Positions 24,350-34,000 of a stretch of 64,000 nt of DNA are shown in pieces (the first letter of the stretch is position 1; every line of letters starts with the position of its first letter). This DNA is from Chloroflexus sp. Y-396-1 (GTDB lineage: Bacteria > Chloroflexota > Chloroflexia > Chloroflexales > Chloroflexaceae): assembly GCF_000516515.1 (NCBI RefSeq), contig NZ_KI911784.1:124001-188000 (forward strand), given 5' to 3'. The notes beneath the pieces are model-generated. The model had not been told where the DNA came from. It made no database searches and was given only the letters and a program-made list of their open reading frames with translations. The translations under genes were made by a program, and so were the position numbers.

Positions 24350-24832
24350 ATGACTCAGCCTCCGAATGGCTTTGATCCAAATGACCCAATCGGAACATGG
24401 CGGGCATGGCGCGATGCCACGCTGGAAGCATGGGCAAAGAGTATGACCGCGCTGGTCAACACTGAGACGTTCTCACAGGCAATCGGTGCTCAGCTCGATG
24501 CCCTGCTAGCTGTATCAGGTCCAGTCCAGCAGGCCGTGCAGCAGTACATGGAGCGATACCTGGCCCAGGCCCAGTTACCCTCACGCAATGAGGTCGTGAC
24601 CCTGGCCAGCCGACTGACCAACATCGAGTTTCGCCTCGATGATATGCAGGCCCAACTCGATGAGTTGACAGACCTGGTACGCAAATTGGCTAGCGCCGAG
24701 ACGCAGCCAGTCCCTGATCTCTCCGTGATCGGCGAGCGACTCCAGGTGATTGAAGAGCAATTAGCTTCCCTTTCGGCCGTTCGTGCTGCTAATCGGCCGC
24801 GTAAGGCAACGACCGCAGAAGAAAAAGAGTAG
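24350..24832 (+). CDS. PHA synthase accessory subunit (PhaE/PhaR-like)
   Basis: A 160-residue mainly helical protein. The N-terminus DPIGTWRAWRDATLEAWAKSMTALVNTETF resembles PhaE subunits and phasins, though it is shorter than the usual class III PhaE. LPSRNEVVTLASRLTNIE is followed by a heptad-like coiled coil. This subunit type activates the short PhaC synthases. AAAGGAGA precedes ATG 24350. It lies 12 bp before phaC, which is the main support for its role. Confidence 0.8.
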   Translation: MTQPPNGFDPNDPIGTWRAWRDATLEAWAKSMTALVNTETFSQAIGAQLDALLAVSGPVQQAVQQYMERYLAQAQLPSRNEVVTLASRLTNIEFRLDDMQAQLDELTDLVRKLASAETQPVPDLSVIGERLQVIEEQLASLSAVRAANRPRKATTAEEKE

Positions 24833-24844
24833 GAGTGTCTGATC

Positions 24845-25951
24845 ATGACAAGTCCTGATGCCGCGCCAATCGATCTTGAGCGGATGACCGAGCAGTTGCT
24901 GAAAGAGATTGAGCGTACCACGAAAAGCAGCGATATGGCTGCCCGTCTGGCAACAAACCGCATTCGGGTTGCGGTCGGTCAAACGCCGAAAGAGCAGATC
25001 TGGGCGCTGAATAAAATGCGTCTCTACCACTATTATCCGCAGGTACCACCCGAACAACGTAAGCCGGTTCCTCTTTTGCTCGTCTTTGCCTTAATCAACC
25101 GACCGTACATCTTCGATCTGCGCCCGGGAAACAGCTTTGTCGAATACATGCTCCAGCATGGCTACGAGGTCTATCTCCTCGATTGGGGCACGCCCGGTCC
25201 CGAAGATGCCCACTACGACTTTGAAGACTTTTCCCTGAAGTTCTTACCCCGCGCCGTCCGTGCTATGCAGCGCCACAGCGGCAAACGTGAATTCTCGATG
25301 CTTGGCTGGTGTATCGGCGCTACGATCGTTACGATCTACGCCGCAATGCGCCCTGATGACGGCTTGCGGAACCTGATTTTGCTCACCGCCCCGCTTGATT
25401 TCAGCGATAAAGAGGGTAGCACGTTTAGCCGCTGGCTCAATACCGAGTACTATAACGTCGATGAGCTGGTACGCCAGTTTGGCAACGTACCGGCAGCTAT
25501 TATCGAATATGGCAATAAGATGTTGAAGCCGGTCGAGAACTACATCGGTACCTACCTCAAGCTATGGGATAATCTCGATAACCCGGCAGTGGTCGAGGCC
25601 TGGCTGGCCATGAATACATGGGTCACCGATAATGTCGATTTCCCGGGCGCTGCATTCCGTCAGTGGGTTATCGAGTTTTTCCGTGAAAACCGGCTGATGG
25701 AAAACAAGTTAATGATGGAAGGTCGCATAGTCGATGTAGCTAATATCAGGGCGAACCTCTTAAATGTAATTGCCGATAAAGACCACATTGTGCCTAATTG
25801 TCAGTCGCGTTCGATCATGGATCGAGTCGGTAGCAAAGATAAGAAGCTGATCGAGCTGAAAGGTGGCCATATTGGGATTATGGTCGGTAGCGGCGCCAGC
25901 AAACGAGCCTGGCCGCAGATCGAAGCCTGGTTGAGCGAACGTAGCAACTGA
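24845..25951 (+). CDS. phaC: PHA synthase PhaC (class III/IV type)
   Basis: A 368-residue alpha/beta-hydrolase, the short size of class III/IV synthases. The lipase-like box is GWCIGA, with the nucleophilic Cys; VYLLDWGTPGPEDAHYDFEDF is typical of the family. The catalytic Asp lies in IADKDHIVP and the His in LKGGHIGIMVG. It polymerises hydroxyacyl-CoA into PHA on the granule surface. The accessory subunit upstream and reductase downstream complete the pathway from acetoacetyl-CoA. Storing carbon as PHA is well known in filamentous anoxygenic phototrophs. Confidence 0.95.
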   Translation: MTSPDAAPIDLERMTEQLLKEIERTTKSSDMAARLATNRIRVAVGQTPKEQIWALNKMRLYHYYPQVPPEQRKPVPLLLVFALINRPYIFDLRPGNSFVEYMLQHGYEVYLLDWGTPGPEDAHYDFEDFSLKFLPRAVRAMQRHSGKREFSMLGWCIGATIVTIYAAMRPDDGLRNLILLTAPLDFSDKEGSTFSRWLNTEYYNVDELVRQFGNVPAAIIEYGNKMLKPVENYIGTYLKLWDNLDNPAVVEAWLAMNTWVTDNVDFPGAAFRQWVIEFFRENRLMENKLMMEGRIVDVANIRANLLNVIADKDHIVPNCQSRSIMDRVGSKDKKLIELKGGHIGIMVGSGASKRAWPQIEAWLSERSN

Positions 25952-26103
25952 CATTCCCCCTTTCAATGTGCCGGTACAGCCGTAAGCATCGTCGATCTCC
26001 TCTCTTGAGACGATGCGCGGCTTTGTATCGTCTTATGTTCTGGTGAGCCGGCCGATGGAAGTCGGTTGGTTGGTGGTGTGTTGTTTGAGTAAAGGAGAAA
26101 CCC

Positions 26104-26844
26104 ATGCGACTCAGCGGAAAGGTAGCTCTGATCACCGGCGCCGGACAAGGTATTGGCCGGGCGACCGCATTGCTTTTTGGTCAGCAGGGGGCAAAGGTTG
26201 CGGTTGCCGATATTAATGAGGAGGCAGCCACTAAAACAGCCAATGATATTGTGGCAGCCGGCGGCGACGCGAAAGCGTTCACCGTGAATGTCGGACAGGC
26301 GGCATCGGTTGAAGCTATGGTGAAAGCAGTTGTTGAATGGGCCGGTAAAATCGATGTCCTCGTCAACAATGCCGGTATTACGCGCGACGCCCGCATGATC
26401 AAGATGACTGAAGAGCAGTTTGATGAGGTGATCAACGTCAATCTGAAGGGGGTCTGGCTCTGCACCAAGTACGTGGCGCCGATCATGATTGAGAACGGTG
26501 GTGGCTCAATCATTAATGCTGCGTCTATCGTAGCCTTCAACGGCAATTTTGGTCAGACCAATTATGTTGCATCAAAAGCCGGTGTGATCGGGATGACTAA
26601 GACGTGGGCACGCGAGTTCGGGCCGAGCGGGATTCGCGTAAATGCGGTTGCCCCCGGCTTTACCCAGACTGAGATGATTGCTCACGTACCTGAAAAGGTG
26701 CTTGATGAGTTCAAGAATCGCACACCGCTCCGTCGCCTGGGTACGGCTGAAGATATGGCCTACGCCTATCTCTTCCTTGCCTCTGATGAGTCCAGCTTCA
26801 TTACCGGTGAAGTGTTACCGGTCGATGGTGGTCTCGATCTCTAG
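26104..26844 (+). CDS. phaB: acetoacetyl-CoA reductase (PhaB) / FabG-type SDR
   Basis: A 246-residue SDR with TGAGQGIGRA (cofactor), NNAGITRD, the catalytic Ser and NYVASKAG (Tyr, Lys), and the C-terminal ITGEVLPVDGGLDL. FabG enzymes share all of these; the position 150 bp after phaC argues for NADPH-dependent reduction of acetoacetyl-CoA to 3-hydroxybutyryl-CoA. AAAGGAGAAACCC precedes ATG 26104. A terminator follows at 26883. No beta-ketothiolase gene is in the window, so phaA must be elsewhere. Confidence 0.88.
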   Translation: MRLSGKVALITGAGQGIGRATALLFGQQGAKVAVADINEEAATKTANDIVAAGGDAKAFTVNVGQAASVEAMVKAVVEWAGKIDVLVNNAGITRDARMIKMTEEQFDEVINVNLKGVWLCTKYVAPIMIENGGGSIINAASIVAFNGNFGQTNYVASKAGVIGMTKTWAREFGPSGIRVNAVAPGFTQTEMIAHVPEKVLDEFKNRTPLRRLGTAEDMAYAYLFLASDESSFITGEVLPVDGGLDL

Positions 26845-26882
26845 GAAGCCTCTGAGGAACGTGATCCTTAGATAGTCATTGT

Positions 26883-26910
26883 CGGGACGGGTGCCACACC
26901 CGCCCGTTTT
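26883..26910 (+). terminator. terminator after phaB
   Basis: A stem CGGGACGGGTG / CACCCGCCCG with one bulged A and a 3-nt loop is followed by TTTTGTG. It ends the synthase operon. Confidence 0.75.
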
Positions 26911-26943
26911 GTGTAGGCCCGTACTTCCGCACTGCCCCCGAAA

Positions 26944-26983
26944 TCGCTCCCGCCCTCTCCCGAAGGGAAGAGGGCGGGAGCGA
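26944..26983. repeat. strong GC-rich hairpin
   Basis: A perfect 15-bp inverted repeat (TCGCTCCCGCCCTCT and its complement) with extra pairing in the loop. It lies 26 bp from the 3' end of the minus-strand 5'-nucleotidase gene and could stall or end its transcript. It is also a relative of the dispersed GC-rich palindromes. Confidence 0.6.
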
Positions 26984-27008
26984 CGGAAAAGTGGGGAGCA
27001 CCAGCCAC

Positions 27009-28817
27009 TTAATGCACTACTTCTTCAGCAACCTCCTCTGTCGGGTTGCTTGCTTCCTCTGGTGAATTACGCGCCGTGCGTTGCAATGCTGCACCACCGG
27101 CCAACGCTGCTGCACCCAACCCAGCCAGCCAGGCCAGCGGCGTTAAGGCACCACCGGTAGCAGGCAGTGTTGCCGGTGTTGGCACACTTGGCTGAGCCGG
27201 CGTTGTCGCTGGCGCAGCGCCAATCGCGATCCGGCCATCAACCACCGGATTGACCGGCGAGTTCGCAGCAATATACTCTTCCACCACATCAGACAGAATG
27301 AAGCCGGTATCGACTTGGTTGCGTCCAAGAGTGAAGACACTGTAGCCATCACCACCGGTCAGCATAAAGTTATTTGTTACCACCACATAATCGGCGTTGG
27401 GATCAATAGCTGCCCCGCCTACAGTGACACTGGTTACTCGACTACTTGCTGGTAGCGACGGATCGTAAGTGAAACGCAAACCGGCCACCTGCGGGAATCG
27501 GCCAGCACCACTCTCTACCTGGCTCACGCCGTTGTTCAGTGCTTCAACAACCTGTGCACCTGTGAGAGTAACCAATGCTAGTGTATTGCCGAAGGGCAAT
27601 ACTTCCAGTATCTGGCCGACGGTAATCGGCCCAGCCGGGATCGAAGTGCGAATACCACCACCGTTGGTAATCGCAATCGTTGCGCCTGAATTCCGCGCTT
27701 TTGCCAGCATGGCCTCGGCCACCAAATTGCCCAGATTGGTCTCACGTGAGCGGATATTGGCGCGACTGCCATCGAGGTCAACCGCAGTCGACCCGACGAC
27801 CCGCGCACGGAGCTGGTCGATTGGCCCACGGAAAACAGCAATCCGGTTCTCGAAACCCTGATCAACAGGCAACGACGGGAGAACCTCGGTTGGATTACCC
27901 TGGAGATCAATCACTGTACCAGCAGCATTGAAGGCAACTGTAATATCACCGAGCCAGCGTCCCCATTCCCAGTCGGTGACGACCACCACCGGTTTTCCAT
28001 CTGGGCCTGCGATCAACTCAGGATACGGCGGGAAGTCTACCTTATTCATCGGCCGCATAGGCGTATGTGAGTGACCACCGATGATCATGCTCATACCACC
28101 GACTTCGCGAGCAATTTGGCGATCAACGTTGATGCCAACGTGGGTTAAGGCAATAATCGTGAACGCACCCTCTGCCTTCAATGCAGCCACTTGCTGACGT
28201 GCGGCTTCGATTGCAGAAGTAAAGGTTATGCCCGCACCAGCATTCGAGAGCACGCCGGTATCTTCGGGGGTCAGACTGAAAATCCCGATCTTCTTCCCGT
28301 CTTTCTCGATAATTGTGCGTGGCTTGATCAGCCCGGCGAGTGGATTCCCCGGCGCTACTGTGATGTTAGCACTCAACACGGGAAATTTGGCCCGAGTAAT
28401 AAAATCTGCTAATGCCTGTGGCCCTTTATCAAATTCATGATTCCCAATCGCCATGGCCTCGTAACCCATCGCGTTGTAAAACTCGAGGTCGGCCATACCG
28501 TTATACTGATTGAAGTAGAGTGTCCCCTGAAACACATCGCCGGCATCAACCACTAAGGTCGGCAGCGCTGTCTCACGACGAATCTTGTCAATCAACGCCT
28601 TGCGGCGCGAGACTCCGCCATGAACCGGATTGTTGCCACTGAAGACCGGTTCAATCCGGGCGTGATGATCATTGGTGTGCAGAATGCGCATGCGGAAGAC
28701 AGGATTCTCTTGCGCTAAAGCCAACCGAAAGCTGCCATCGCTGTAGATCGACAGCAATGCACCCGCTCCTAGCGCAATCGTCCCTTTGAGAAACCGCCGA
28801 CGTGAGATCTTCTCCAT
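27009..28817 (-). CDS. Tat-exported 5'-nucleotidase (UshA family) with LPATG tail
   Basis: 602 residues. The N-terminus SRRRFLKG followed by a hydrophobic stretch and ALAQE is a twin-arginine signal. The metallophosphatase domain (about 42-260) keeps HTNDHHARIEP, GDVFQG, GNHEFDKG and GGHSHTP; the nucleotidase C-terminal domain (about 330-520) has TNGGGIRTSI and GGDGYSVF. It should remove phosphate from nucleotides outside the cytoplasm. The C-terminus holds LPATG (551-555), a 22-residue hydrophobic helix and an arginine, as in sortase substrates, but then an unusually long acidic tail. A sortase is encoded at 43982. Confidence 0.9.
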   Translation of the reverse strand: MEKISRRRFLKGTIALGAGALLSIYSDGSFRLALAQENPVFRMRILHTNDHHARIEPVFSGNNPVHGGVSRRKALIDKIRRETALPTLVVDAGDVFQGTLYFNQYNGMADLEFYNAMGYEAMAIGNHEFDKGPQALADFITRAKFPVLSANITVAPGNPLAGLIKPRTIIEKDGKKIGIFSLTPEDTGVLSNAGAGITFTSAIEAARQQVAALKAEGAFTIIALTHVGINVDRQIAREVGGMSMIIGGHSHTPMRPMNKVDFPPYPELIAGPDGKPVVVVTDWEWGRWLGDITVAFNAAGTVIDLQGNPTEVLPSLPVDQGFENRIAVFRGPIDQLRARVVGSTAVDLDGSRANIRSRETNLGNLVAEAMLAKARNSGATIAITNGGGIRTSIPAGPITVGQILEVLPFGNTLALVTLTGAQVVEALNNGVSQVESGAGRFPQVAGLRFTYDPSLPASSRVTSVTVGGAAIDPNADYVVVTNNFMLTGGDGYSVFTLGRNQVDTGFILSDVVEEYIAANSPVNPVVDGRIAIGAAPATTPAQPSVPTPATLPATGGALTPLAWLAGLGAAALAGGAALQRTARNSPEEASNPTEEVAEEVVH

Positions 28818-29006
28818 AATGGTCTCATCTCCATTTCAATAAACGAGCGACCACAACCGTGACCTAACCGATAGCCAGGTCGGTCAAGCTGGACGTGCAA
28901 ACCTCAAGGTGCAAGCCGATGTTGAACAAAAATGGGCATGCACATAGTACCGTAAATTGGCGATTCTTGCAAGTAATAAGACTATATTTTCTACTTTCCA
29001 AGAACA

Positions 29007-29035
29007 CTTAATGTCTAATTAACAATACTTAACGA
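29007..29035. promoter_or_regulatory. three spaced direct repeats, possible PHO-box
   Basis: Octamers CTTAATGT, ATTAACAA and CTTAACGA follow one another at 11 and 10 bp. This resembles the phosphate-regulator boxes described in cyanobacteria (CTTAACCT-like octamers with about 3-bp spacers). It lies 190 bp upstream of the 5'-nucleotidase start. A further CTTAACTTAAG occurs at about 29099. Inference only. Confidence 0.35.
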
Positions 29036-29209
29036 ATTGTTATACCAAACCGATACCACTGCCGAATACCTGATACAACTGCTTTACTCGCCATCTAAAC
29101 TTAACTTAAGAGTCTATCCGAAAAATCCCGCTTCGGGAAATGAAGTTCATTAAACGTCACCGCCTTGCCAGATCGTGTGCCTCCAAAAGGATCAAATCCC
29201 ACGATCTGA

Positions 29210-29545
29210 GAGCCTGATCAAAAACTAGGATTGCTCACGAGGCGCGTACCATCCATCTGCAACCATTGTGTTCGGGGGCCAACGTTCTGTTCTTCCATCC
29301 GCTGTCCGTTCCCTCTGCCAAGCAGGCGGTGCCGAGCGCTGCGGGCAGCCCTCACCCCCGGCCCCGCTCCTGCGCTGCGGGAGAGGGGTGAGCTGGTTGG
29401 TGGAATCGGTACCGTTGACAGACGCCGGCACAGAATCGCCACTGCTATGCTCACCTGTAGCGGAGACGCATGCGTTGCCCGCTAGCGTTTTCTATTGTGT
29501 ACCATTATCGAGCCTTATCAAAAGCCCAGGTTTTTGATCACGATC
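29210..29545. mobile_element. MITE-like element, family 1, copy B (336 bp)
   Basis: Left end GAGCCTGATCAAAAAC; right end, read on the other strand, GATCGTGATCAAAAAC. Flanked by TGA (29207-29209 and 29546-29548). The left 110 bp match copy A, including CCATTG-GTTCGGGGGCCAACGTTCT. The interior holds one GC-rich hairpin module followed by a segment related to the 175-bp repeat at 56001. No coding capacity for a transposase. Confidence 0.75.
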
Positions 29546-29787
29546 TGAGACCACATCTGGCCACCAGCAATAGGGGCACGGCGATACCGCGCCCCAACCC
29601 ACCCCGAATCAGTGCAGCGCCTGACATCATCAACACGCTAGCAATGATCCGGCGAAGAAAGTTCATACACATATCTAACACAGCTCGGCTTGACGATCCA
29701 GATAACGCTCTCTACAATCAAAAATAACCTCTTTCGCGAAGCGTCGGTATCCTGCGCTTCAGCTTCTACATGACGCGGGGCAAATCT

Positions 29788-30648
29788 ATGAAGGACTATT
29801 ACCAGGTATTGGGAGTAAGTCGCAACGCCAGCGATGAAGAGATCAAGCAGGCCTACCGACGACTGGCCCGCAAATATCACCCTGACGTCAATCCAGGTGA
29901 TCCAAAGGCCGAAGCGCGCTTCAAAGAGATCAACGAAGCCTATCAGGTGTTATCCGATAAAGAGCAGCGCGCTAAGTACGACCGCTTTGGCAGCGACTTT
30001 CGACGGTACGAACAAACCGGCTTCGGTGGCTTCAATTATGAGAGCCAGGATTTTGCCGATCTGTTTGAAACGTTGTTTGGTCAACGCCGAACCACCGGTA
30101 GCGGCTTTTCGGTCAAGCTCGACGGTCAGGATGTTGAACAGCCAGTTGAGCTGACCCTGGAAGAGGCGTACAACGGCACACAACGCACGTTGCAATTTTC
30201 TAACCCTAATGGCACACCGCGAACCATTACGGTCAAAATCCCCGCCGGGATCGATACCGGCAAGCGTGTACGTGTCCCCGGCGAAGGCGCCCCAGGCCTA
30301 AATGGCGGACGCCGCGGTGATCTGTATTTGGTGGTGACAGTAAAACCACACGATCGCTTTGAGCGCAAGGGGAATGATCTATACACGACTGTGCCGGTAA
30401 GTATGTACACCTTGCTGCTCGGCGGTCAAACAACAATTGCCCTGCTATCGGGCAAAACACTAACGTTGACCATCCCACCCCAAACACAGAATGGGCGAGT
30501 CTTCCGCATTTCTGGTCAGGGAATGCCTTTGATGCACAGTTCGCACTTTGGTGATTTGTACGTGACCGTTAGTGCTGTTTTACCAACCAACCTCTCACCA
30601 CAGGCCCGCAAGCTGGTAGAGGAATTACAACGTCTTACCGGAATGTAG
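29788..30648 (+). CDS. DnaJ/CbpA-type co-chaperone
   Basis: 286 residues. The J domain (about 1-68) has [62 protein letters not shown] with the HPD motif needed to stimulate DnaK. A short Gly/Phe region follows, then two beta-rich C-terminal domains ([39 protein letters not shown]). The cysteine-rich zinc domain is absent, so it is a CbpA-like type II protein. ATG 29788 starts the J domain correctly; a frame start 6 residues earlier is less likely. No dnaK or grpE is adjacent. Confidence 0.9.
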   Translation: MKDYYQVLGVSRNASDEEIKQAYRRLARKYHPDVNPGDPKAEARFKEINEAYQVLSDKEQRAKYDRFGSDFRRYEQTGFGGFNYESQDFADLFETLFGQRRTTGSGFSVKLDGQDVEQPVELTLEEAYNGTQRTLQFSNPNGTPRTITVKIPAGIDTGKRVRVPGEGAPGLNGGRRGDLYLVVTVKPHDRFERKGNDLYTTVPVSMYTLLLGGQTTIALLSGKTLTLTIPPQTQNGRVFRISGQGMPLMHSSHFGDLYVTVSAVLPTNLSPQARKLVEELQRLTGM

Positions 30649-30744
30649 GAACCTCACAATACAATAGCTCGCAATCAGATCAGTTCGATCTCTGTTCATG
30701 CATTAACGTATTACGAAACAGTTGGTACTTTCGTACAAAATCAC

Positions 30745-30774
30745 TTGACACACTTGCCCAAGATGCTGTAAAAT
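30745..30774 (+). promoter_or_regulatory. gltB promoter
   Basis: TTGACA (30745-30750) and TAAAAT (30769-30774) are 18 bp apart, a strong sigma-70-like promoter. Transcription would start near 30781, leaving about 294 nt before the gltB ATG. Confidence 0.7.
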
Positions 30775-30922
30775 ATCGGATAATAATTCCACCACAACAG
30801 TGATGTTTGGCGCGATCCATCGAAATGATGATCACACCCAATGGCGTTGTGTGACACATTTCTAAGAGTATCCGAATCACATCATTAAGTAAAATAAGAA
30901 CGGCTCTGTAGCCATTGTACTG

Positions 30923-30939
30923 TCACCGTGACACGGTGA
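30923..30939. promoter_or_regulatory. 17-bp perfect palindrome in the gltB leader
   Basis: TCACCGTG-A-CACGGTGA is fully symmetric. With a 1-nt centre it is a poor RNA hairpin but a good dimer-binding DNA site. It may be an operator for a regulator of nitrogen assimilation; no regulator gene is adjacent. Confidence 0.45.
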
Positions 30940-30975
30940 ACAGCATTATCTTACTCTGATGTAAAGAACGAGAGT

Positions 30976-31020
30976 GCGCTCACCCTTCTCCTCACAGTTG
31001 AGGAATGGTGAGCGCCTTTT
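30976..31020 (+). terminator. terminator-like hairpin in the gltB leader (possible attenuator)
   Basis: The outer stem GCGCTCACC / GGTGAGCGC (9 bp) and inner stem CCTCA / TGAGG are followed by CTTTT. It lies between the strong promoter and gltB, 55 nt before the ATG, with no gene in front of it. This fits premature termination as a control step; it could also end an unrecognised small RNA started at 30781. Confidence 0.6.
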
Positions 31021-31074
31021 ATGTATTTCCGTATTTTGGGATTCGCTGTATTAGTAGAAACCAAGGAACGAGCA

Positions 31075-34000
31075 ATGTACCTTCCTGCGCGAGACCCTGC
31101 CCAACTGTACGACCCGCGCTTCGAGCACGATGCATGCGGTGTTGGTTTTGTTGCCCGCGTCAATGGTCGGGACAGCCACGATATTCTTGAGCTGGCACTC
31201 ACTGCCTTGAGCCGGCTTGAACATCGCGGAGCCGTAGCCGACGATGCCCGCACCGGTGATGGTGCTGGAGTCCTAACCCAGCTTCCATACCGTTTGCTGC
31301 GTCGAGAGTTAGCCGCAGTTGGGTTATCTGCGCTCGATACCGATCTCGCGCTGGGGATGCTTTTCCTCCCCGCCGATCCCGACCAGTGTACCAAGGCCTG
31401 TTCGCTTGTCGAACAGGCATTAGCAGCGTATCACCTACCATTGCTTCGCTGGCGTGACGTACCAATTGTTCCCGAAGTACTTGGTGAACGCGCCCGCCGA
31501 GCCATGCCAACGATCCGTCAGATTATCGTTGGTCGGCCACAAGGGCTTGATGACCAGACCTTTGAACGCACCATCTTTCTGGCCCGGAAGATGATGGAAC
31601 GGCTTTTCCGCCAAGCCAGCTTACCGGCGTATATCCCGTCGTTTTCATCACGTACCGTTGTATACAAAGGTCTGCTTCTCGGCTCGCACCTGGCTGATTT
31701 TTACCTCGATCTGCGCGATCCTGATTTCACCACTGCTATTGCCGTCTATCATCAGCGCTATAGCACCAACACCTTCCCAACCTGGGATCGGGCACAACCG
31801 TTCCGCATGCTGTCCCACAACGGTGAGATCAATACATTACAGGGGAATATCAACTGGATGCGTGCCCGCGAACAAGCCATTACCCTCCCAGACGATTTCT
31901 TACCCAGCGGTGCGCCACCGATGAGTGAACTGCTGCCGGTTATCGACGAGAATGGCTCCGACTCGGCCATGTTGGATAACACGCTCGAATTACTGGTGAT
32001 GGCCGGGCGAGATATTCGGCATGCAACGGCTATGCTGGTACCCGAAGCCTGGGAAAAGGTACCTGACATCGATCCCGATCTGCGGGCATTTTATCAGTAT
32101 CACTCTTGTCTGATCGAACCGTGGGACGGCCCGGCCGCCCTGGCATTTTCCGACGGGATTATTGTTGGCACCGCCCTTGACCGCAACGGTTTACGACCAG
32201 CCCGCTATATTGTTACCGATGACGGATTAGTCGTATCGGGATCAGAAGTCGGCGCCGTGCCTATCGCAGAAACCCGCATTGTCTGTAAAGGGAAACTCGG
32301 CCCTGGGCAGATGTTGGCAGTTGATACCAGCTCAGGAAAGATTTACACCGATAGCGAAGTCAAGGCACTCCTGGCGAAACGTCGCCCTTACACCGAATGG
32401 CTTAAAGATCATTTGTGTTATTTACCTTCAAATCTCCCTACACTGGCGGCTGAAAACGAAGAGGATTTGCAACCACTACAGATGGCGTTTGGCTACACCT
32501 CTGAAGAGCTGAATGTGATCCTTAAGCCAATGGGTATGACCGGTCACGAACCGGTTGGCTCGATGGGTGATGACACACCGATACCACCACTCTCGCAGTT
32601 GGAATTGGGACGACCGCTCTTCCATTTTTTTAAGCAGCGTTTCGCTGAAGTAACTAATCCTCCCATCGATCCACTGCGTGAAGAGTTGGTTATGTCGTTG
32701 AGTGTAGGCATTGGTCGTCGCCGCTCAATTCTGCTCGAAACGCCAGAACATGCTCATCTGTTACAACTGACCTCTCCCATTCTGACGGATGCGCAGTTGG
32801 CGGCAATTCGCACGCATAGCGATCCGTTGCTGCGCTCGGAAACAATCAGTCTCCTCTTCCCCGCTCAGCACATCAATGCAGAAAGCCTGTTGCAGGCTCT
32901 TGATCGGGTGTGCGCCGAGGCTGCAACTGCTGTTCAAAATGGAGCAGCAATCATTATTCTGAGCGACCGCGGGCTTGACGCTGATCACGCAGCGTTACCG
33001 ATTCTGTTGGCAACCGGCGCGGTTCACCATCATCTCATCCGTACCGGTCTACGCTCGCGGGTCAGTCTACTGGTCGAAACCGGTGAAGCCCGCGAAGTAC
33101 ATCACATGGCGACCCTGATCGGCTATGGCGCCGAGGCGATCAACCCCTACCTGGCACTGATCAGTGTGCGCCGGATTGCTCTTGAACGGGATGCAGTGCG
33201 GCAGCGGGCCGAGCATGGTGTTGGCCATTATACCGATGATCCGCGCACCTCTGCACTCGCCGAAGAGGCCGAGCACCACTACATTCACGCCTTAGAAAAG
33301 GGACTGCTCAAGATTATGTCGAAGATGGGTATTTCAACCCTCGACAGTTATTGTGGTGCTCAAATCTTCGAGGCGTTAGGGTTGGCTCATGATGTCATTG
33401 AACGATGCTTCACCGGTACACCATCTCGTGTGGGTGGCGTTTCGTTCAACCGTATTGCCCGTGATCTGGCCGTTCGCCACGCCCGCGCATTCCAGACCGG
33501 TCGGGTGAGTCTGCCGCATCCCGGCTTCTATAAATTCAAGAAGGATGGCGAATACCACGCCTTTAGCCCGGCCGTGGTTCACGCGCTTCACAAAGCGGTA
33601 CGCAACCCTTATGCGCTCAATGGTGATAGCACCGGCCCATCACTGAGTAGTGAAGGCTACGCCACATATCGCGCTTATGCCGATCTGGTCAACAACCGGC
33701 CCCCAACCGAACCGCGTGACCTGTTAGAGTTTGTGCCGGCCGGCCCACCGGTGCCGATTGATGAAGTGGAACCCATTGAGTCCATTGTAAAGCGATTTTC
33801 GACGGCGGCGATGAGCCATGGCTCAACCAGCTCTGAAGCCCACGAGACGCTGTCAATCGCGATGAACCGCCTGGGCGCAATGGCAAACAGTGGTGAAGGT
33901 GGTGAAGCGCCAGAACGCTACCACGATGAACGTAATTCACGGATCAAGCAGGTTGCATCTGGTCGTTTCGGGGTGACACCAGCGTATCTGGCCAGTGCCA

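Larger units (their letters stand above)
28818..29787. other. intergenic region with candidate PHO-box and a MITE-like element
   Basis: The stretch is AT-rich from 28960 to 29110, unlike its surroundings, and then contains MITE-like copy B (29210-29545). Between 29007 and 29035 there are three TTAA-centred direct repeats. No gene is visible; frames inside the element are short and lie over repeats. Confidence 0.5.
30649..31074 (+). other. gltB upstream region and leader
   Basis: It contains a near-consensus promoter (30745-30774), a leader of nearly 300 nt, a 17-bp palindrome (30923-30939) and a terminator-like hairpin (30976-31020) ahead of the gltB start. The frames here are short and show no family likeness. 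Confidence 0.6.
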
